Below, piece by piece: positions 7,122 through 12,031 of a DNA stretch of 12,031 nucleotides. Both the position numbers and the translations under genes were made by a program. Numbering within the stretch: position 1 is the stretch's first letter; each line of letters starts with the position of its first letter. Under the pieces are notes generated by a model. That model saw nothing but the letters and a program-made list of their open reading frames with translations. It was not told the DNA's origin and searched no databases. Origin of the DNA: Thiomargarita sp. (GTDB lineage Bacteria > Pseudomonadota > Gammaproteobacteria > Beggiatoales > Beggiatoaceae); assembly GCA_020721025.1 (NCBI GenBank), contig DYNO01000097.1:1-12031 (forward strand), written 5' to 3'.

Positions 7122-8504
7122 ATGAGTTCAGGCAAAATTGTACAAATCATCGGTGCGGTGGTGGACGTTGAATTTCCCCGTGAATTTATTCCTAAAATCT
7201 ATGACGCGTTAATGGTCGATAGCACGGGATTAACTTTAGAAGTGCAGCAACAATTGGGCGACGGCGTGGTACGCACCATTGCGATGGGGAGTTCCGAAGG
7301 ATTGAAGCGTGATTTACCAGTTAGCAACACGGGTAAAGCGATCAGTGTGCCTGTCGGTAAGGAAACACTGGGGCGTATTATGGACGTGTTGGGTACGCCA
7401 ATTGATGAAATGGGCCCCGTCGGTGAAAAAGAACAATGGGTGATTCACCGTAAAGCGCCAAGATATGAAGATTTAGCTGCCAGTAATGAACTGTTAGAAA
7501 CAGGAATTAAAGTGATTGACTTGGTGTGTCCGTTTGCGAAGGGCGGTAAGGTCGGTCTGTTCGGCGGTGCTGGTGTGGGTAAAACCGTGAACATGATGGA
7601 ACTTATCCGTAACATCGCTATTGAACACAGTGGTTATTCCGTCTTCGCAGGGGTCGGTGAACGGACTCGTGAAGGAAACGATTTCTATCACGAAATGAAA
7701 GAATCCAACGTGTTAGACAAAGTGGCGTTGGTGTATGGTCAGATGAATGAACCCCCCGGCAACCGTCTGCGTGTGGCATTGTCTGGCTTGACGATGGCGG
7801 AATTTTTCCGTGATGAAGGGCGTGACGTGTTGTTATTTATTGACAATATTTATCGTTACACCTTGGCGGGAACGGAAGTTTCTGCGCTACTCGGTCGTAT
7901 GCCTTCTGCTGTGGGTTATCAACCAACGTTGGCTGAAGAAATGGGCGTGTTGCAAGAACGGATTACTTCCACGAAAACTGGCTCAATTACCTCGATTCAA
8001 GCGGTTTATGTGCCAGCCGACGACTTGACCGACCCATCACCTGCCACCACTTTCGCGCACTTAGACGCAACCGTCGTGTTATCACGTCAAATTGCAGAAT
8101 TAGGGATTTATCCAGCGGTCGATCCGTTAGATTCTACCAGCCGTCAGTTAGACCCACTGGTTGTCGGTCAAGAACATTATGATACGGCGCGTGCGGTGCA
8201 AGGGACATTACAACGTTATAAGGAACTGCGTGATATTATTGCGATTTTGGGCATGGACGAATTATCTGAAGAAGATAAATTAACCGTGTCTCGCGCTCGT
8301 AAAATTCAACGTTTCTTGTCACAACCCTTCTTCGTGGCGGAAGTATTCACCGGTTCATCTGGTAAATACGTGCCCATTAAGGACACCATCGCAGGATTCA
8401 AGGGTATTGTCAACGGCGAATATGATAACTTGCCAGAACAAGCCTTTTACATGGTGGGCGGTATCGACGAAGCAATTGAAAAAGCTAAGAAAATGGCGAA
8501 GTAA
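7122..8504 (+). CDS. atpD: F1Fo ATP synthase subunit beta (catalytic)
   Basis: Catalytic subunit of F1, making ATP from ADP and phosphate. From the ATG at 7122 it is 460 aa, exactly the E. coli length, and begins MSSGKIVQIIGAVVDVEFP. The P-loop GGAGVGKT is at 148-155. The GVGERTREGNDFY block carries the catalytic glutamate near 180. DNIYRYTLAGTEVSALLGRM and PADDLTDPSPATTFAHLDA follow, and the C-terminal DELSEEDKL is the DELSEED rotor-contact motif. It follows atpG after a 116-bp spacer with a hairpin. The epsilon gene atpC would normally come next. Instead a RloA-like gene starts 62 bp after the stop. Confidence 0.98.
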   Translation: MSSGKIVQIIGAVVDVEFPREFIPKIYDALMVDSTGLTLEVQQQLGDGVVRTIAMGSSEGLKRDLPVSNTGKAISVPVGKETLGRIMDVLGTPIDEMGPVGEKEQWVIHRKAPRYEDLAASNELLETGIKVIDLVCPFAKGGKVGLFGGAGVGKTVNMMELIRNIAIEHSGYSVFAGVGERTREGNDFYHEMKESNVLDKVALVYGQMNEPPGNRLRVALSGLTMAEFFRDEGRDVLLFIDNIYRYTLAGTEVSALLGRMPSAVGYQPTLAEEMGVLQERITSTKTGSITSIQAVYVPADDLTDPSPATTFAHLDATVVLSRQIAELGIYPAVDPLDSTSRQLDPLVVGQEHYDTARAVQGTLQRYKELRDIIAILGMDELSEEDKLTVSRARKIQRFLSQPFFVAEVFTGSSGKYVPIKDTIAGFKGIVNGEYDNLPEQAFYMVGGIDEAIEKAKKMAK

Positions 8505-8514
8505 TTTTGTTTCT

Positions 8515-8544
8515 CTCTGTGGTGAAAGCGATTTTGCCACAGAG
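8515..8544 (+). promoter_or_regulatory. Strong GCGA-loop hairpin after atpD
   Basis: CTCTGTGG (8515-8522) pairs perfectly with CCACAGAG (8537-8544). The stem extends inward through two G-T pairs and three A-T pairs to a GCGA (GNRA-type) tetraloop at 8528-8531, about 13 bp in all. It is followed by TTACCCTAAAAAAG rather than a T tract, so it is not a canonical intrinsic terminator. It may protect the 3' end of the atp message or separate expression of the defence genes. Confidence 0.5.
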
Positions 8545-8566
8545 TTACCCTAAAAAAGACAATCTC

Positions 8567-9856
8567 ATGTTGCTTGAATTCAGCGTAAAAAATTATTTGT
8601 CCTTCAAAGACGAAGTGACGTTATCTTTGCGCGGGCGTGCGGGTGTGACGGGACACGAAGGCGATAGTACATTTGATGTCGCAGGAGAACCGATTTTAAA
8701 AAGTGCTGTGATTTACGGTGCGAATGCGAGTGGAAAAAGTAATTTAATCAAAGCAATGCAGTTTATGAAGTACTTTGTATTAAATTCTGCGATTGGTGAA
8801 CAGTCTGAAGCGAAAATTGATGTTGATAACTTCAAACTGACTATCGAAACAGCAAAACAGCCCTCTCAGTTTGAAATTACTTTTGTACATGAAGATCGCT
8901 ATTATCGCTATGGATTTGAATTAGACAGTAAAAATATTCATCAGGAATGGTTATATCAAGCAGCAGTGAATTCTGAACAGGAAACGTTTTTGTTTCATCG
9001 TAAAAATCAATCAGTTAAGTTTGATGAATCTTTTGAAGAAATTAAATCTTTCATTGAGGTTCAAGAAAAAAAAGAAGAGTTTAAACGATTAAAATTAGTA
9101 CGAGAGACGGCTTTATTATTATCTGTTGTAGCTCAATTTGACGGCGAAATTTCTCGAAAATTGATGCGTTGGTTCAAGAACGAGTTCAATATTTTGTTTG
9201 CAAGTGAAGAAAAAACATTTAAACAACATTCTGAAGATGGGTTGAAGGATGTAGAATTTAAAGGAAAAATCCTTGATTTTTTGAAAATTGCAGATACAGG
9301 AATTGAAGATATCAAACTTGTTGAACAGCGTGTTTTTGACTTGATATTCAAACGTGTCATCACAAGCCATCATATCTATGATGCTGATGGTAAGATGATA
9401 GGAAAAGCAGAATGGCTTATGGATAGCAATGAATCAGAAGGCACTCAAAAACTATTCGCGCTGTCTGCTCCAATTATTGACGCGTTAGAACACGGGAAAA
9501 TATTGGTGATTGATGAATTGGATTCAAAGTTACATCCATTTATGATGACTTTTATTTTAAATTTATTTCATTCGACAGAGAAAAATCCCAAAAATGCGCA
9601 ACTTATTTTTAATACGCATGACGTTAATTTATTGAGCAACCGATTTTTTCGTCGTGATCAAATTTGGTTCACTGAGAAAAATGAATATGGCGCAACCGAG
9701 TTATATTCTTTGGCGGATTTCAAAGATTTAACGGACGAAGGCACTAATAACGAGACTTTTCAAAACGATTATTTTCAAGGTCGATATGGGGCGGTGCCTC
9801 TCACAGGGAATCTTGAAATTTTTAAACGAGATACCGACGATGCCACCAAAAATTAA
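8567..9856 (+). CDS. rloA: RloA-like AAA15 family ATPase
   Basis: A 429-aa ABC/SMC-type ATPase of the RloA / AbiLi group. It begins LLEFSVKNYLSFKDEVTLSL, the usual opening strand of these proteins. Walker A is GANASGKS (51-58), a helical middle region covers about 150-260, the signature-like SEGTQK is at 290-295, Walker B ILVIDE is at 312-317 followed by LDSKLHP, and the switch histidine is in NTHD (H351). The C-terminal YFQGRYGAVP (402-411) is typical of the family. The ATG at 8567 is chosen because it gives the family N-terminus. An in-frame TTG at 8507 would read through the upstream hairpin. It overlaps the RloB-like gene by 17 nt, which supports a two-component system. Anti-phage (abortive infection) function is known for AbiL-type relatives and inferred here. 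Confidence 0.88.
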   Translation: MLLEFSVKNYLSFKDEVTLSLRGRAGVTGHEGDSTFDVAGEPILKSAVIYGANASGKSNLIKAMQFMKYFVLNSAIGEQSEAKIDVDNFKLTIETAKQPSQFEITFVHEDRYYRYGFELDSKNIHQEWLYQAAVNSEQETFLFHRKNQSVKFDESFEEIKSFIEVQEKKEEFKRLKLVRETALLLSVVAQFDGEISRKLMRWFKNEFNILFASEEKTFKQHSEDGLKDVEFKGKILDFLKIADTGIEDIKLVEQRVFDLIFKRVITSHHIYDADGKMIGKAEWLMDSNESEGTQKLFALSAPIIDALEHGKILVIDELDSKLHPFMMTFILNLFHSTEKNPKNAQLIFNTHDVNLLSNRFFRRDQIWFTEKNEYGATELYSLADFKDLTDEGTNNETFQNDYFQGRYGAVPLTGNLEIFKRDTDDATKN

Positions 9857-10475
9857 GCCGTTAAAAACCGCTTCGTCACGCAAACTGGGACATGGGCGTA
9901 TTTTGATTGTATGCGAAGGAAAACAAACCGAACCTAATTATTTCAATAAGTTCAGAGAAAAGTTGTGTGCACTCAGAAAATATCGCACTGAAGATATTGT
10001 AATTGATATTATCCCGGCGAAACATGTATTTGAGGATGCTCGGCAAAAGAAAGAGCGCATAACCCCACGCTATTCTGAAGTATGGTGCGTGTTTGATAAA
10101 GATAGAAATACCGATGATGTTTACAATCAGTTAATTGCAAAGAGAGCGAAAGAAGAAAATATTCATATTGCCTATTCTAACCCCAGTTTTGAACTTTGGT
10201 TTTTGTTGCATTTTGATTATTGCGACAGTCGGTTGTCTGGGAAAGATTGTGAGAAAAAACTTTGTAATAGAATGCAGGAATATTCAAAAACAGATATTGA
10301 ATTATTTAATAAACTTGGTGCTAAACAATCGGTTGCGATTAAAAATACTGAAACTTTGATGAAGATGTGGGAAGGTAAAACAGATTTCGCAAAGCATAAT
10401 CCTTCGACGACAGTGCATGAATTAGTGGAAATGTTAAATGAGTATTTGAAAAGAGTTGAAAATACAGCAAAATGA
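9840..10475 (+). CDS. rloB: RloB-like TOPRIM protein, putative nuclease
   Basis: A 211-aa RloB / AbiLii-family protein and the expected partner of the preceding ATPase. A TOPRIM-like core is visible. Strand ILIVCEG with acidic Glu26 is followed by KQTEPNYFNKF (28-38), then VWCVFDKDR (81-89) gives the DxD pair D86 and D88. NPSFELWFLLHF (114-125) and a late NPSTTVHELVEML (187-199) are family-typical blocks. These acidic residues would bind metal for nucleic-acid cleavage, as in other TOPRIM nucleases. The ATG at 9840 lies inside the end of rloA (17-nt overlap). An in-frame ATG at 9786 would add 18 residues and overlap more, so it is less likely. The stop TGA overlaps the next ATG (ATGA). Confidence 0.86.
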   Translation: MPPKIKPLKTASSRKLGHGRILIVCEGKQTEPNYFNKFREKLCALRKYRTEDIVIDIIPAKHVFEDARQKKERITPRYSEVWCVFDKDRNTDDVYNQLIAKRAKEENIHIAYSNPSFELWFLLHFDYCDSRLSGKDCEKKLCNRMQEYSKTDIELFNKLGAKQSVAIKNTETLMKMWEGKTDFAKHNPSTTVHELVEMLNEYLKRVENTAK

Positions 10476-11347
10476 ACGAAACTTTAAGAATTCAAATTAT
10501 TTACGGAGATTCTCGCGAAGAGTTAAAACAACTTGCTGATAATTCAATTGATTTAATTTTCACATCACCTCCGTATGCTGACCGACGAGTTCATACTTAT
10601 GGTGGCGTAAAACCAGAAGATTATGTTGCGTGGTTTTTGCCAATTTCTGAACAACTGTTGCGAGTGTTGAAACCAACAGGGACATTTGTTTTAAATATTA
10701 AAGAAAAAGCTGAAAATGGCGAGCGTAGCACTTATGTTTTAGAATTGATTCTTGCCTTGAGAAAACAGGGTTGGCTATGGACAGAAGAGTTTGTTTGGCA
10801 TAAGAAAAATTGTTATCCCGGTAAGTGGCCCAATCGGTTTCGTGATGCGTGGGAGCGGTTGCTGCAATTTAATAAAGCTAAAAAATTTAATATGTATCAA
10901 GATGCTGTGAAAGTTCCTATCGGTGATTGGGCGAAAGATCGGTTGAAGAAATTGAGTGAAACGGATCAAATTCGTGACAATGCGCGAAATGGTAGTGGTT
11001 TTGGCAAAAATGTTTCAAATTGGGTAGATAGAGACAGCGTTTATCCGACCAATGTGTTGCATTTGGCGACTGAGTGCGGTAATAAAAACCATAGTGCAGC
11101 GTTTCCTGAAGCCTTGCCGGAATGGTTTATCAAATTGTTTACACAGGAAAAAGATGTCGTACTTGATCCGTTCGCGGGTTCTGGAACGACGTTGCAGGTG
11201 GCGAAGCGGTTGTATCGTCACGCCATTGGAATTGAAATTGTGCCTGAATATGTTGAAATGATAAAAGCCGAACTCGAAACAAAAGAATTGCAATTGTTTG
11301 AATCTAGGGCAAATTATGAAATCACTCAATCTCAACGAAGTGATTAA
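10472..11347 (+). CDS. DNA methyltransferase, beta class (likely N4-cytosine or N6-adenine)
   Basis: A 291-aa amino-group DNA methyltransferase that uses S-adenosylmethionine. The catalytic motif IV TSPPY (31-35) precedes the AdoMet-binding motif I DPFAGSGTT (232-240), and a variable target-recognition stretch lies between them. This order is the beta arrangement. TSPPY is more usual for N4-cytosine enzymes, while N6-adenine enzymes tend to have DPPY, so m4C is the better guess. The ATG overlaps the rloB stop as ATGA, and the C-terminal 32 nt overlap the following endonuclease gene. It presumably protects the host from that endonuclease. The recognition site cannot be read from the sequence. 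Confidence 0.92.
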   Translation: MNETLRIQIIYGDSREELKQLADNSIDLIFTSPPYADRRVHTYGGVKPEDYVAWFLPISEQLLRVLKPTGTFVLNIKEKAENGERSTYVLELILALRKQGWLWTEEFVWHKKNCYPGKWPNRFRDAWERLLQFNKAKKFNMYQDAVKVPIGDWAKDRLKKLSETDQIRDNARNGSGFGKNVSNWVDRDSVYPTNVLHLATECGNKNHSAAFPEALPEWFIKLFTQEKDVVLDPFAGSGTTLQVAKRLYRHAIGIEIVPEYVEMIKAELETKELQLFESRANYEITQSQRSD

Positions 11348-12031
11348 ATATGTCGAAGTGCATATCTCGGAATTCCATGATAAACGGCTGTTAAAAATTA
11401 AGCAACTGGCACTCAATGAAATTTTGCGTAGAAAGAATCCGTATCTGTTCAAAGCAAAAAGTCTATTGAAAGCTCAAGATTTAGTTGAAAATATCTTAGA
11501 TGCCTACCTCTCTTCACAAGAAGAGACCTTGTTTGGCGAATTCATGGAAGGTTTGGCAATTTTTATTGCAAGTCAAACGGTCGATGCACATAAGTCAGCG
11601 TTTGTTGGCATTGATATGCAATTTGAGCGGAATGATACGATTTATTTGGTTGAAATCAAATCGGGACCGAATTGGGGAAACTCCAGTCAAATAAAAAGGT
11701 TACGTGAAAATTTTGCGACAGCTAAAAAGTCATTGGCGCAACAGACAGATAAAAAAGTGATTGCTATCAATGGTTGTTGTTATGGCAGAGAACAAAGTAC
11801 CGATAAGGACGATTATCTTAAATTATGTGGGCAGGAATTTTGGCACTTTATTTCTGGCGATGAACAACTTTATACGCAACTGATTGAACCGGTTGGCTAT
11901 CGAGCAAAAGAGAAAAACCAAGTATTTTCAGAAGCCTACGGAGCGTTAATTAATCAATTTACCGCCGAGTTTTATAAAGATTTTTGCAGCACAGACGGAT
12001 ATATTATCTGGGAAAAATTAGTTGCCGATAA
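11316..12031 (+). CDS. Type II restriction endonuclease, PmeII-family-like (3' truncated by window)
   Basis: An open frame of 238 codons runs off the window end with no stop, so the C-terminus is missing. It begins MKSLNLNEVIKYVEVHISEF, and an RKNPYLFKAKSLLKAQDLV block follows. The nuclease core FVGIDMQFERNDTIYLVEIKSGPNWG gives Asp100 and Glu113-x-Lys115, a PD-(D/E)XK signature, with Glu69/Glu70 of SSQEET as possible extra acidic ligands. The overall pattern, including SGPNWGNSSQIKRL, is one I recognise from proteins annotated as PmeII-family type II restriction enzymes; this is from memory, not a search. The ATG at 11316 has AGGG (11306-11309) as SD and lies inside the methyltransferase gene (32-nt overlap), so its synthesis probably depends on translation of the methyltransferase. 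Confidence 0.85.
   Translation, partial: MKSLNLNEVIKYVEVHISEFHDKRLLKIKQLALNEILRRKNPYLFKAKSLLKAQDLVENILDAYLSSQEETLFGEFMEGLAIFIASQTVDAHKSAFVGIDMQFERNDTIYLVEIKSGPNWGNSSQIKRLRENFATAKKSLAQQTDKKVIAINGCCYGREQSTDKDDYLKLCGQEFWHFISGDEQLYTQLIEPVGYRAKEKNQVFSEAYGALINQFTAEFYKDFCSTDGYIIWEKLVAD

Larger units (their letters stand above)
8505..12031 (+). other. Second insertion: RloAB-like pair plus type II R-M unit
   Basis: Four genes on the operon strand occupy the place where atpC is expected, and they continue past the window end. They overlap by 17, 4 and 32 nt, so they form one compact transcription and translation unit. The products are a RloA-like ATPase, a RloB-like TOPRIM protein, a DNA methyltransferase and a restriction endonuclease. 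No transposase, integrase, tRNA or boundary repeat is seen. It is called a defence cassette from its gene content. Confidence 0.75.

Noticed and set aside
8507..8566. N-terminal extension of the RloA-like gene from a TTG start
   Set aside because: The 20 extra codons run through the GCGA hairpin and do not fit the family. The ATG at 8567 starts directly on the conserved LLEFSVKNY strand.
9786..9839. Longer RloB-like protein from an upstream ATG
   Set aside because: The added 18 residues are only the rloA reading region in another frame; MPPKIKPL from 9840 is a typical RloB start with a short overlap.
11015..11452. 145-aa minus-strand open frame
   Set aside because: It lies antisense to the methyltransferase and endonuclease genes, shows no recognisable motif and is explained by codon bias of the real genes.

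Overview
The window carries most of a gammaproteobacterial-type F1Fo ATP synthase operon on the + strand, in the order atpB-E-F-H-A-G-D. Two groups of non-ATPase, defence-like genes on the same strand interrupt it. The ATP synthase proteins match the E. coli-type subunits closely in length and motifs: b is 156 aa, alpha 514 aa with GDRQTGKT, beta 460 aa with GGAGVGKT, and gamma ends in GGAAAV. The host is therefore probably a gammaproteobacterium of moderately low GC. A Thiotrichales or Beggiatoa-like sulfur oxidiser is a guess from overall flavour, not a demonstrated assignment.

Layout. 1-249 is a non-coding leader (no atpI is visible). 250-4199 holds atpB, atpE, atpF, atpH and atpA. 4200-6144 is the first interruption, between atpA and atpG: an SMC/RecF-like AAA ATPase of 412 aa, and 3 bp later a 197-aa protein with a PD-(D/E)XK-like nuclease signature (D61, E76, K78). 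6145-8504 holds atpG and atpD. After atpD, where atpC (epsilon) would normally follow, is a second interruption that runs off the window. It contains a RloA-like AAA15 ATPase, a RloB-like TOPRIM protein, a TSPPY-type DNA methyltransferase and the start of a type II restriction endonuclease that resembles the PmeII family. These four genes overlap head to tail (17, 4 and 32 nt), so they look like one translationally coupled unit. No atpC is seen in the window.

How the genes may work together. All genes lie on one strand with short spacers, so the defence-like genes could be transcribed from the housekeeping atp promoter. Each cassette pairs an ABC/SMC-type ATPase with a small putative nuclease, one PD-(D/E)XK-like and one TOPRIM. 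The second adds a restriction-modification pair. RloAB-like and AbiL-type pairs are known or suspected anti-phage systems. A role for the first pair is inferred only from its architecture. Hairpins sit at four gene junctions (atpF/H, atpA/cassette 1, atpG/D, atpD/cassette 2) and could set relative expression by attenuation or mRNA processing. The cassette genes are visibly richer in A/T runs than the atp genes, which fits horizontal acquisition.

The most notable point is the repeated use of an ATP synthase operon as a landing site for defence genes, and the uncharacterised two-gene ATPase/nuclease pair at 4270-6105.
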